This document shows positions 9,647 through 21,194 of a stretch of DNA of 64,000 nucleotides, one piece after another; positions within the stretch are counted from its first letter, which is position 1; each line of letters begins with the position of its first letter. Source of the DNA: Gnetum montanum (lineage: Eukaryota > Streptophyta > Gnetopsida > Gnetales > Gnetaceae); contig MNCI01015802.1 in assembly GCA_015680685.1 (NCBI GenBank), positions 761,945 to 825,944 on the forward strand. Direction: 5' to 3'. The notes beneath the pieces are model-generated. The model made no database searches. It was not told where the DNA came from and worked only from the letters and a program-made list of their open reading frames with translations. The translations under genes and the position numbers were made by a program.

Positions 9647-10570
9647 TGATGAGATGCGATTCGCACAGGCTGCAATATCGCGTACACGATATCACGTCCA
9701 CTGCGATATCGCATCCCCCACAATATCGCGTCTTCCCCTGCGATATCGCGTATGCGATATCGCAGTGCACTGCCATATCTATAAATAAGAGGTAGCTATC
9801 CCTTGTTTCGCATCCCAATTTAGAGTAGCGAAGCTCTGGTAGTTTGATCCCTCCAGAGTTAGATTTTTTCCCATGTCTGCCCATAATGTGGTGAATGTGA
9901 TTGTACGGTGTCTTTATTCGAGTGTGATGTACTTGGACACGCACATGACCAACAATAAAGATCGAGATTACTTCATCATTTCAGCATTCACTTTGTTATT
10001 TATTTATCTGTTATTTATTTAATGTTATTTACTATTTTCTCTCTCACCCTTAAACTCCTAGAAGCGGAATGAGTTCGACTTGATTATGAGCATTTCAGTG
10101 TGACTACTTGGTAGCCCAGTGGCGTAGCCAGGATCTACGCTTGGTAATCCCAGTGGTGTATTCGGGATCTACACTTGGTAATCCCATTGGCTTACCTAGG
10201 ACCTACGCTTGGTAGTCCCAGTGGTAGTCGTGCACGAAGTCCAAGATGTGTACGGTTGATCAAGGAATCGGTTACTCATCGCACTTAGGCTAGATTAGAC
10301 TTTCTTACCCTTTTCCTCCTAGCTTAGCTTAGCTAATATTCTTTTCCATTGCCTTCAGGAGTAGCATAGATTAGGAACACATCATACTCCTCACTGTGGA
10401 CTAAACCATACATGACAAATGCAATACTAGTCCAGGTAGGAAGACAGCGAACTGCGACCTAAGGCCAACTATCTAGGTGCCATAACTAGTCCATCTATGG
10501 AGTTTGACCAAATCGCACGTGTGACGCTCGTTTCGTATGGTTGAGTGTAGGGGTACCTCGCCACTCATCA
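9647..10570 (+). repeat. 3' LTR of element B
   Basis: TGATGAGATG...CACTCATCA, 924 bp. It has the CGATATCG array (about 9655-9765), TATA at 9780 and the 33-34 bp repeats. It differs from the 5' LTR mainly by C/T and G/A changes plus a rearranged array. Confidence 0.93.
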
Positions 10571-10575
10571 AGCAT
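10571..10575. repeat. Target-site duplication of element B, right copy
   Basis: AGCAT, identical to 1736-1740, directly after TCATCA of the 3' LTR. Confidence 0.92.
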
Positions 10576-11267
10576 AAACTAACAATGCCTTATCACCCCC
10601 AAGCCAACAATCAAGCAGAGGTAACAAATAGGGAAATCACTAAGATCTTAACAAGAACAGTTAGCAAATATAGGAGAGACTAGAGCATTAAACTTAACGA
10701 TGCCCATTAGGCCTACTGCTTAACCTAGAAACTTCCTATTATTCCTATGAGTTGGTGTATGATAAACTGCCAACTCTTCCTATCCAGTCCAAGCTCCATA
10801 CACTTTTAACAACTTGTGATCTTAACCTTGACCTTAGTCTAACATAAAAAGAAAGACTAATAAACCTCAAATTACTAGACAAGAATAGATTGGTAGCCTT
10901 GTCATCTAACAAGTTGCACAATGCACTCAGCAAGCAATGCCATGATCTCAAAATAAGGAAAGTAAAATTTCAACTATGAGATAAGGTCCTTTACTAGAAC
11001 CCCACATAGGTGCCACAAAGAACTAAGTTCCAAACATTATGGGAAGAGCCTTACATCATCTATAAAACCTTTCCTTATAAGGCCATGTTGATATACAAAT
11101 GTGAAAGCCTAAATAAGAAATTGCTTGTCAACATACAACCAATCAAACCTTTTCATGAGCCTAAGAAAGCTAGTAACCACAACACCTCCTCAGATGAACA
11201 AGCACACTTAGCATTTTCGATCTCCTCCTTCCAACTTAGTCATGGGGGAGATGGCCATCCATTTTGA
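10571..11267 (+). pseudogene. Integrase C-terminal part of element A
   Basis: It continues the integrase cut at 1740: HKLTMPYHPQANNQAEVTNREI, in which the Glu codon at 10618-10620 is the third catalytic residue. A decayed stretch with several stops follows, then a better kept C-terminal region (KFQTLWEEPYIIYKTFP, and KPFHEPKKAS) ending SSFQLSHGGDGHPF and a stop. The same ending is found in F (to 42494). Unlike F, this copy keeps the catalytic Glu, yet the stops make it non-functional. Confidence 0.82.
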
Positions 11268-13356
11268 TCATATAAAGTGACTTCTCAATTTTTACACTTT
11301 TTTGTTTTACACCTTTTTGTTTTACATCGTTTTGTTTTACACCATATTTTGTTTTACAACATTGTTAGTACATCTTTTTCTCTCTTAAATATTTTACAAT
11401 TTCTTCTATATTTTACTTCATTTGGTTTGTATTTCTCTTATGTTTATTTTTTCTTGTTTTTCCTTTAATGCCAATAGGACATGGTGTAGCTGTGGATGCT
11501 ATTAATGGTGGTTTGTACTATAATGTTGTTTGATTGCTAATGTCTAGATTCTATCTTTTAATTTTAGTATTAATAACTAAGACAAGGTTTCTTTTTCATG
11601 AAACAGATAGTGAGTCCATGTCATCCATCCATCCACAAACTCTATGGTGTTCCTTATTTTGGAAATACGAGGTTCCTTCCTTAATAAAACTTTTAACAAA
11701 CTTATGACCTTGGTAGTTTTCAAACTTAGGAATGATTAAATGGATTGATAAGGGTGTGACTTCAAGGAGATTCAATGCTCTATGTACTTTCCTACCCTCT
11801 TGAGTTCCTGAGTGTTTTCATGGATTTCTCACTGTTCCACTATCGACCAATAATAAAAAGTCAAATTCTTTGCATGATGTGGTTCCCATCCAAAAATTCA
11901 TAAAAACATAAAATCCAAAAAAATGATGGAAATTCAAAGCACACACCTTTAACTCAATAATAGGCTACAAGCACTAGTTATGGAACTAGAAAGACATGTT
12001 ACCCATGCCTGAAGGTCCCCTCTAACTAAGGCCCTTTCTCACTTCTTGATTCTCTTTTCTTCTCTTTAAGAGATGGTGATTGATCTGTGAGAGCATTCTT
12101 GTATGTCGAGGGGATGGACTAGGCTAAGAGTATAAATGCAAAGTCATTGGAAGTGGTTGGTTTTGATCTAGACTAAGAATGAACTTTATCAAGTCATCTT
12201 AACCATAATTTGGGACTCCATTCCACCTTCTCTTTCATTTGCTACTGCTTTTCATAACTCACCTCACTATTGAGTTTTCATGGTTTCATTTAATGTCTTA
12301 GTTTAATATGTTAAATTTCTTAGGTAGGTTCTTACGGGATTTAGTCCTTAACTTTTCACAACCATTAATCAACCATGGGATCCATAGACTCCTTAGTTTG
12401 AATACATGTAAGGGCATTAAGGGCATGAGCCTACTTTGGGAAGGACCCACTTGCATACCTATTGGTTGGGTTAGTTAAGTTCTTTATCCTTAGACATTTT
12501 CACGATCAAATCCTTTGTGCATCCCATTATTGACATCCAATTATGCACTTCTTCACAATATTCTCCAATGTTAAAACCCTTTTTTTAATCTTTAATGTTG
12601 AAAATTCTTAGAGCCCAGAACTTTCTAAAGCCACAACTTTCCAATCACTTGTCTGATTTACCTCATTTTTTAGTCCTATCACTACCAAAGGTAAGCTCTA
12701 CGTCATGGGGCCACACAGGTTTTTGATAGAAAACTTTTCAAAAAATTTCTAACTCCCATAAAGGTTTAACTAATGAAATAACATTAAAATCATCAATTTA
12801 TGAGGTTATACCCTTTTAATGAACTCTGGTAATTACAAAAATCAAATAATCAATCTGCCATAATCACAACTTAGACAAGTGTAACTACCCAAGAGAGATA
12901 AGGTATCTATATGTTATAAGTTACACATCACACTAATCATTGATTCTATTGTGAGCATAGATGACACTAAAAGGGAAGCATGGATTGGAAGTGAGATCGT
13001 CTCAACCAAGGGACAAGTGACCTAGGGCAAGAAGGAGTTAACAACCTGAACAACCCCAGGAGTAGGTAGCAGAAGTCATGCAATGAAACCTCTTCAAGAC
13101 CATTTAATCTTCTCCCTCATTTTCAAGCTACCATAGGGGTTTGGATGTTAATTTTTACTATGATGTTCAATATTTCTGCCATGAACTCAAATTTTGTAAA
13201 AAATTATAAATTTGTACACTTGGGCACTTAGCATCTGTTTGTTTGGTCTAACTCAATTTGTGTCTCAATTAGTTAATCAATAATCCCATACCTTCCCAAT
13301 ATTTTGTAAAGAAGTTGTGCCTCCTTTTGTTCACTCAAGAATGAGTTTTCATTTAG
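11268..13356 (+). other. 3' noncoding region of element A
   Basis: About 2 kb with no conserved long ORF, collinear with 42495-44430 of F. It holds the GAAAGACATG block (11986-12015), followed by a further stretch shared with F (CTAACTAAGGCCCTTTCTCA), and the GGACCCACTTGC block near 12447. Near 12951-12963 GAGCATAGATG matches the splice-acceptor/ATG of the small 3' ORF of F and G, but the reading beyond is broken. There is no ATATCG promoter block here, unlike B, C and D. Confidence 0.65.
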
Positions 13357-13367
13357 TCATGGGGGTA

Positions 13368-14197
13368 TGATGAATCATTTTTTATCAGGCCCCAATACCC
13401 AATATCAAATCCCTAATATTAGAGCACATGATGCATTATCGGATATCCGATATTGCGGGATGTGTGTCGGTCTATAAATACAACACTTTGGTGCAAGATT
13501 CATCAATCTTTCCATAGTTGTAGCAAACCTCTTGCATTTTTTCCTTCCAATAGTTAGAATATTTTTTGAGTGCCTACAGTAGGAGTCAAAGAGTGTATGG
13601 ATCTTTATTTGAGCACTGAGGCACCTAAGCACTTCAGTGTAAATGACAATAAAGATGAGCTTTTCTAATCAACCCTTACAACACTTTGAATAGATTAATT
13701 ATTTTCTTATGCATTTAATAGTTATGCAATTTACTTTAATGTTTTTAAGTAATTAATTAAGATTGATTAAATAGAAAACATCAGTACGACCACTTCGAGC
13801 ATACATTTAATGCTCAATAATCCCAGTAACACTTAATGCTTGGTAACCGAGTGGTGTTGTAATGTGTTTAATATGTGTACGAAAAGTGGGAATAGATGCT
13901 TATGTTAGGATTAGTTAAGTATTAGCTAGTTATTAGATTTATTAAGTAATTAAATACTTTATTCTTATTCTTAGGTGACTTAAACCTACAAAAGATAAAA
14001 TAATAAAAATCATATGCCTCATTTACATTTAACCATACACTTGCACAATTCAAGTAGAACTAGGAAGACAACAATTACAATAGTTAGATTCACCTCCTAG
14101 AACTACTGTACTAAGAAACCTAAAGTCTTTGGAATTTGATTGGATCACTTAGTGGAAGCTAGTAATTCATATGGTTGCATGTACTCACTGCTCATCA
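13368..14197 (+). repeat. 3' LTR of element A
   Basis: TGATGAATCA...TGCTCATCA, 830 bp, preceded by CATGGGGGTA. Its U3 holds ATATC and ATATCGGATATCCGATATTG-like words, and TATAAATA lies at 13473-13480. The 5' mate is not in the window. Confidence 0.88.
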
Positions 14198-14199
14198 AT

Positions 14200-14204
14200 A
14201 ATGT
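14200..14204. repeat. Target-site duplication of element D, left copy
   Basis: AATGT directly before TGATGAGC at 14205; its partner is 32194-32198. The site is only two bases past the end of A's 3' LTR. Confidence 0.88.
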
Positions 14205-15069
14205 TGATGAGCAACAAGTACCCCTTACTCCCAACCATACAAATCATAAGTGTTCACGCATGATCCAATTGAATTCCATGGTGGGAGTAGTTTTGGCATC
14301 TAGATCATTATGTTTGGATCATAGTTTGTTGTCTTCCCACATGGACTACTGGTAGCTTTGTCACGTATGGTTTAGTCCAAAGTGAGACATATGATAATTG
14401 ATGTTGTTTTGGCCTTAGGCTACTCCTAACGATAATAAGAAAATCAATTATTTAACTAATTAACAATGAAAAGTAAATTCTAAACTAGCCTATGTGTGAT
14501 GAGTATCTGTTCCTAACCTTTTGTACATGCCTTGGACTTCGTGCAACTACTGCTAGGATTACCAAGTGTATCATTACTAGGCATACCAAATGAATAATTA
14601 CACTTAAGCACTCATGATTAGTCGTACTCATTATGCTTAATGACAGAAATAATGAAGAGCAATAAATGATAAATATTAACTAAGAAAAATAGTAAGCATT
14701 TAAATAGTTAACAATAATAAAGCTAAGTGGATGCTGAAATGATAAAAGTACTCTCGATCTTTATTATCGAACATGTAACATGTCCAAGTATGTCACACTC
14801 GAATAAGGATGTCATACAATTAGTTAAGATCATACTACTGGCATGCATTGGAAAAAAACAAACTAACAAAATTTCTTTATGTCTACATCTAAAATCTATT
14901 TCTCTCTACCTACCAATCATTCACCCAAGTGTTCTATTTATAGGCTAGGATGGATGAGGTGATAGCGGATCCCTGACATCGGAGGTTGTGCCCTGATATT
15001 GGATACCTAATAACATAGCTCTGATATCAAATACTCAATATCAAAGCCCTACCTAAACATGACTCATCA
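14205..15069 (-). repeat. 3' LTR of element D
   Basis: TGATGAGCAAC at 14205 to TCATCA at 15069, 865 bp, followed by TACCCCCATGACTG, the reversed polypurine tract. Its mate is 31313-32193. Confidence 0.88.
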
Positions 15070-15255
15070 TACCCCCATGACTGAATGAAAGCTCATCATT
15101 GAGTTATATAAAATGAGGAACAAGTTCTTTACAAAATATTGGGAAGGTATGGAATTATTGACTAACTCTAATAGACATACAATCTGAATCTTTCATGCTA
15201 TAGTGATGTTTGACAAAAATTAACACAACACAACAAGACAAAAAAATTGGGAAAG
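15070..15255 (-). other. Polypurine tract and 3' untranslated part of D
   Basis: The reversed polypurine tract (TACCCCCATG) at 15070-15079 is followed by sequence matching the stretch between the 3' ORF stop and the 3' LTR in B and C. Confidence 0.6.
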
Positions 15256-15950
15256 CTGTGTAGTTCTCAAAGGCTATGGCTCTTCCATTAATCACTTCCC
15301 CTTATCAGTAAGATTTTAGAATTTTTAATGATTTAGGAACACCTATAACTTATCCTCCTCCATTCTTAGGTCATGCATCATCCAGGCTAATGATCCAATA
15401 TGTGCTAGAACTCATACATCTCATGCGCATGGTAACTACTAAAACATCTAATTCGCTTTCACATACCATGCTGCAAACTACCTCTGTTCCTCCTCAAAAG
15501 TATTGGCTTTTTCTCTTAATTCATGATAATATGTTAATTTCTTGACCAAGTCTAAAGCTACATCTCTTTGCCCATGGTAGCAAGCCTTAATTATTTCTAC
15601 ATCTGAGTATGCCACGTGGAGTTTTTGTAGAACATATTTCCTATCTACAAACTCTTTCTTATATAAAGCATAGGTAGCTGCTACTAATTTTTCTAATTCA
15701 TTTCTAGGCCAACCTATTGTTAACATGGCAAGGTTAGCATAACAAAGTTTAGCTAACACCATGTACTCCTTCAAATATTCAATCTACAGGTCCTTGTTTT
15801 TTACTTTTGCTTGGTGGACCAAGGTGTAACTATCCAAGATGAGCTACTAGTCATGATTCTATGTTAACATGGAGCTAATGTAGGCCTTTGCCATCTAGAT
15901 TTCTTTTTCCTTGATTTGCTTATACATGTCAATCTGGTCCCAGAAGTGCC
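15256..15950 (-). pseudogene. 3' ORF of element D, C-terminal part
   Basis: On the minus strand this reads the coiled-coil end of the same protein as in B: EYMVLAKLCYANLAMLTIG matches EYMKLANLRYANLAMLTTG of B. It ends near 15256 where B has its stop codon (D seems to have lost that exact stop). The part nearest 15950 matches B around nucleotide 8760; element C follows. About 430 bp of ORF between here and 25039 is missing. Confidence 0.75.
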
Positions 15951-16720
15951 ATCATAGATGTAGGCCAATAAATATAGCATTCAAGCACATAGGAAGGGAG
16001 CTTTTGGAGTAGTCTTTAGGGTAGAGCCTTTTTGTCAGTTTTCAGTTAGTTTTCAGTTCTTTCCCATGTGCACGCCTACAATGTGATGATTGTAATTATA
16101 CGAAACCTTTGTTCGAGTGTGACATACTTGGATATGCACACAATCGACAATAAAGATCAAGATTACTCCATCATTGCAGCATTCACTTAGCTTTTAATTG
16201 CTTTAATTGTTAATTATTAATTATTGTTTTCTTAGTTTATGTTTTCTTTATTATCATCTATTATTTCTATAGTTAATATGGAATGAGTATGTCTTAATCA
16301 CAAACATTTAAGTGTAACTACTTGGTAACCTAGTAGTGTATCTAGTAATGCTTAAGTAATGTGTGCTTGGTAATCCTAGAAGTAGTACATGAGGTCCAAG
16401 ATGTGTACAAATGATTAAGGACAGATGCTTATCACACTTAGGCTAGATTCGACTTTATCTTCCATCATCTATTAGTTCATTGAAGTTAATTCCCATTAAC
16501 TTTAGGAGTAGCATAATAATTAGGAATCACATCATACACCTCACTCTGGACTAAACCATAAGTGACAAAGAAAAACTAGTCCAAGTGAGAAGACAGCGAA
16601 CTGTGATCAACATGTAACTATCTAAGTGCCACAACTAGTCCATCTACGGAGTTTGACCAGATCATGTGTACACGCTTGTATTTTATATGGTTAAGTGTAG
16701 GGGTACTTAGCCAATCATCA
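15951..16720 (+). repeat. 5' LTR of element C, truncated
   Basis: It matches 24285-25038 from TGTAGGCC...ATAAATATAGC onward to CAATCATCA at 16720. The promoter array and start of U3 are gone, and the left breakpoint is uncertain by about 15 bases. Confidence 0.8.
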
Positions 16721-16739
16721 TTGGCATCATTGCCAAGGA
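16721..16739 (+). other. Primer binding site of element C
   Basis: TTGGCATCATTGCCAAGGA directly after the LTR; close to the tRNA-Asp type site of Athila elements. Confidence 0.75.
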
Positions 16740-16853
16740 TGGTGCTAGTTATCTAGATTAGTTATATCATACAAGATTGCTGTAACAAAGTATTAACGAT
16801 ATATCTTTTAGAAAAGAGATTAATTTTAATTAAGTTACACACAATTCATAAAA

Positions 16854-19222
16854 ATGTCTCCCTCACAAGACAATGTTAACGCAATAATTAGCCAGGCAAT
16901 TCATTAGAGAACCAATGTAATTTATGATGAAGAAGAAGCTTGGAGTACTTGAACTTATGCAGGAGTTTCATATGATCATGAATACCCCAATGATACTCAA
17001 GGACTCTTGTCATCCAACTCAGATACTTTTAGTGAGGATGGGACATCCCATAGAACAAGGGGGCCCATAAGGCCTAGGACCTTCTCAATGGTTAGCAAGA
17101 GTACATCAAGGGATGATTGAGAGATTTACAAAAGTCATGACAAGTCTTCTAGTTCTCTCTCTTCCTATGCTCCTTCAATGTTAGGTCAATGTTAGGTCAT
17201 GATCATTTTTCAAGGGGTCAATGCAGAAATAAAAATTAAACCCATGAGCAAAGTCAAGAATGCCAACATGAACATAGACAATATCGTCCCAACTCACAAA
17301 CTCATGACTTACTTAGTGATGATGAACCCCTACTAGCCACTAAGAGCCTAATGCATATAACAAAGGCTATTCAAATATCCCACAGGCATCATAAGGAAAG
17401 TCGTCTACCTAGGCTTCACTTAAACAACTTTCCTAAGTTTTCAGGAGGCTATGATTTAGATATGCAACATCATTTACAAGCCTTCTACGATGCTTGTGCA
17501 TGGAACAATATTGATAATGGGTGGCAAAAACTTAAGCTCTTTCCTATGACACTCATTGGCCAAGAAAAATTATGGCATAGGTCTTTAAATCCAAAAGCAA
17601 TTCATTGTTGGTTGACAATGGTAGAACTCTTTAATGAAAAATACCAAACCTATGCAAGACTGTCAACCTTGAGGATACAAATCCAAGGGTGGAAACAACG
17701 GCAACATGAACCCTTGGACATGGCCTTAGAAAGATATTATTCATTATTAAACAAATGTCCAAGCCATAGGTTCTTCGAGGAAACGCTAATATATCACATC
17801 CTAGATGGGCTCTATAATGAAATAAGGGAAACCCTAGGGATGTATGCCCTAGGTCAACTATATGAGCTATGAACCCACCAATTCCAAGAGCTTATTAAGT
17901 GGGTAGCAAAATAAGAAGGAGAAATAGCCAAATGGGAGAATGTTGAAAGTTCTCAATAGGACAAAAATCTTAAAATAGCAAAGGTCCATAATCATGGATA
18001 GGAGAAATCAACTCACCTCAAAGAGGTGGAATCTCCATCTTTGCCAATACTACAATCACTAGATGAAATTGAGGCAAAGATCAATAAGATGATAGAATGG
18101 GTACATGAGAAATGTCAAGAATATGGAAACATTATTAGAGATGGAACCATGTAAGATCACTTTGACGACCAACACAAACAGAGGATGCCAAACTTAGAAA
18201 CAGGATAGAACACCATTCGACAATCGGAAAGAGGGATTGAAAAAAATAAGGATAAGAGCTCAACTACAAATCATACATATCAATGTGATATTTTCCTGTA
18301 TGATCACCCCAAAGGCCAATCCCTAATCTTGTCACATTTACATGAGCATTGGGAAGGAATGCTACATCCAGATTTCATACAGAAGTACTGTGTTCAACCA
18401 CAGTGGCAAAATCCCCAATCGTGGGGGAGGCCACTATCAAATTGGCCACACCCTTCATACCATCTAAAATCAAGTGCTTATTATGTTCAACACCCTATTT
18501 CGCCAACTAGATCAACATCCTCTACTTCACCTCATCATTATCATTCTCCTAGGTACTATCAACCCATGTCCTCTCCCATGAGATCACCACCTCATGTTCC
18601 TTACACTTCTTCGTGCCCTTAATATTCTCATCCTTCATCTCCTTCTACATCACTACCAGTTGTACCAGAAGGTTCTGCACCATAGCACCAACCCATGAAA
18701 GTTACTTGTGCTACTACTATCAACAGTAGTGGAAGTCCTCCACAACATCAAAACCATCCTTTCTTCAGGCATGACTGTAAAAAGAGACAGCATGGTTCTA
18801 AAGCCACTACATCTTCCAACTTAGCACAAGGCCAGCACTGTGATGCACCTTCCTCCTCGAACTCAACACCTCTTTTTCCCTCATCTAGGCCACCAATTAG
18901 CACTTCAACAACCATGTGATCCAATGAATATGACAATGTGAAGAGACGTATCGATCCTTGCATACCATCTTATGGTCACAGGTGTCATAGTGGGTTAGCT
19001 TCTTCCCACAAGACCACATCTTATAATCTACCCCACTATGCCTACTTTCCTCAAGTGTATGAACCCCAATTTAGGTACATTTCCACCACCACATCAAAAG
19101 AAACCCAATGGTTTGGCTATGACTAGACTCCAATATTTCCAACATGCATGAATCCGCATTTTCCATTTATTAATTCTAGCCATGCTCAAAGGTTTAGTCA
19201 TGGGGGATATCCCCCATTCTAA
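16854..19222 (+). pseudogene. gag pseudogene of element C
   Basis: Starts MSPSQDNVN at 16854, with a Ser-rich segment (about 17100-17180) that B lacks. The capsid part is well kept from 17351 to 17872: RLHLNNFPKFSGGYDLD, WQKLKLFPMTLIGQ, LWHRSLNPK. The zinc knuckle is damaged (CDIFLYDHPKGQS, two cysteines lost). It ends FSHGGYPPF and TAA at 19220-19222. Start and stop are in different frames, so at least one frameshift adds to many stops. Confidence 0.82.
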
Positions 19223-20588
19223 TAAGAAAAATTAGTAAATTTTTTTCCTTTTCTTTGATTATACAATTTTTTGTTTTTCTAGTTTTTTATTTTCAATTTG
19301 TTGTTCTATCTTTTTAAGGGTAATCTCACCTATGAATAAAATACTCATGCAACTTATTGGTTGAGGCATTGTTCTATGCTATCAAGTCCTAGGTGACTAA
19401 TTATTTGGATAATGAGCCCCCAACATCCACCTTACCCATTCTATTAATAAGAGGTTCTACTCTGGGTACAATGATATTCTTATTGTCATTAAAACTTAAA
19501 GTAACTTCGTACTTATTATGCCCAAAGTGAAGAGTGAAAAACTAAGTGGGAATGAAAAGGGTGTGACATCAAGGGAACTTGTGGATTCTCTTTGGTGGCA
19601 TCTATAGGTGCTATCATGTAGCTTGGTCGTACTAAAATCCTTGTAGATCTAACAAAAAATGGGAGTAAGACTTGTGATAAAGACACTCAATAAAGGAACT
19701 CAATGTTGTTCTAGGGGCTCCCACTAGAAAGACATGCATCCATGCCTGAACGTTGGCAGCTTCTCCAGATGACTTTTTGGAAAGACAAAGTGCCAAAGTG
19801 GCTAGAAGAAAAAAAAAGAAAAAGAAGAAGAAAAATGACAAAGAAAAGATTAAGAAAAACATGCCATCGAAAAATTCAAATCACTCCTCCCTTATGTAAA
19901 ATGCCAAGTGATCATACATCTTGCTGTTGTGATGCTCTTATGGTTGTCTTTCATGGGGATGAAATAATGCGATGTGATCTTGGAGCAATAGCCTAATGGT
20001 ACCTTAATCGTGCACAACACTTTGGATTCATTGTGTCCTTGGTAAGTTACCTCACATCCCGATCTCTACAATCCCTTCTATGATTCATCTCACCCCACTG
20101 TCCAAGTATTTCTAACTTGTGTCTTATGTGGCATAGAACTCATACCTCATCATGATGGTATTCAACATGTGTCTATTTTGTTGCACCGGTGCAGATTTCA
20201 TTTAACCTTTCTAATGCCTACGATCATTTTAAGGTGTGGTTACATAAGGGCATGATAGGTAGGAACCTACTTTGGTGAGGATGCACTTGCGTGACTTTTG
20301 TAATTTGCACTCATTGCACACCACCACATCATCTTATACCCTTCGAGTACTACACTGCTGAATTTATTCTTCCCTACAACCCAAATGTTCTTGTGCACCA
20401 CTACATATCCTTGTTCCTCACCCTATTCATGAACTTCATTATATAATTCCACTTTATTACACTTTTGGTATCTACAGGTCTACTCAACATTACCCTAGAT
20501 CTTTCAAATCTACCTTATAGCCTTCATTCATGGCCATGACACTTTGAAAATTTATCAATTTTGGCAAGTACCTTATTTCAGAATGGAT
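19223..20588 (+). other. Noncoding middle of element C
   Basis: Collinear with 4785-6150 of B. It has the GAAAGACATG block at 19726-19752 and the decayed GGTGAGGATGCACTTGCGTG block near 20275. No pol fragments were seen. Confidence 0.65.
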
Positions 20589-20670
20589 GCAATATCAAGT
20601 ACTTGGTATCGAGTCCAACATGATATCGGGTTTGTGCTAGTGCGTACGTGTTATCGCATCTATAAAATCT
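20589..20670 (+). promoter_or_regulatory. Internal promoter-like block of element C
   Basis: Words AATATCAAGTACTTGGTATC, GATATCGGG and GTTATCGC lead to CTATAAAATC (TATA at 20661-20667). It sits 534 bp upstream of the 3' ORF start, as in B (477) and D (488). Shared downstream sequence (GGGGAGTTGTTGCAATTTTC) matches B. Confidence 0.55.
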
Positions 20671-21194
20671 ATACATATGGACACCCCCCCTCTAGTGCAT
20701 CAACATCATTTTCAACTGTTCACATGAGGGGAGTTGTTGCAATTTTCTTCCATGAATTCTCACACTCTAAGAACCTATCATTTAAACATCAATATCTTGC
20801 TCATTAACGCTCTGATTCTCTTTCCGCTCAAACCTGCTTAAACTTGGAGTATTTAACTTAGTTGTAGGGGAAGGGTAAGCTCCAAGTTACACATAACCTT
20901 TCAAAAATTTATTGTTACCCAAGGGATATCATAAGGGTTAAGTAACCTTAAGAAATGCTAAAAATGTATGCCAAATTAATTTTATTTCTTCACCCAAGCC
21001 ATGAAAATTATTTTTGAAGTCACCTAATCAAATTGGGCCTGACATCAAAACTTTTAGGAGGATTTTCTTGAAAATTTCTAACTTTCAAATCACATTAGGC
21101 AAGAAATGAATTTATTAAAGGTAATGATTAAGGTTTAAGATAATCAAATTTTGTTAAATGACCTTATTAATAGTTGATCATGGTATGATTACAA

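Larger units (their letters stand above)
1741..10570 (+). mobile_element. Element B: complete pol-less Athila-like LTR retrotransposon
   Basis: An 8.83-kb element with 921- and 924-bp LTRs (TGATGA...TCATCA), a primer site, a gag pseudogene, a long noncoding middle, an internal promoter-like block and a 927-codon 3' ORF. I find no protease, RT, RNase H or integrase in the 1.9 kb between the gag stop (4784) and the 3' ORF (6689). It must have moved with enzymes from another element. By eye the two LTRs differ by roughly 5% outside their promoter arrays, so the insertion is not recent. It sits inside A's integrase with a perfect 5-bp duplication. Confidence 0.9.
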
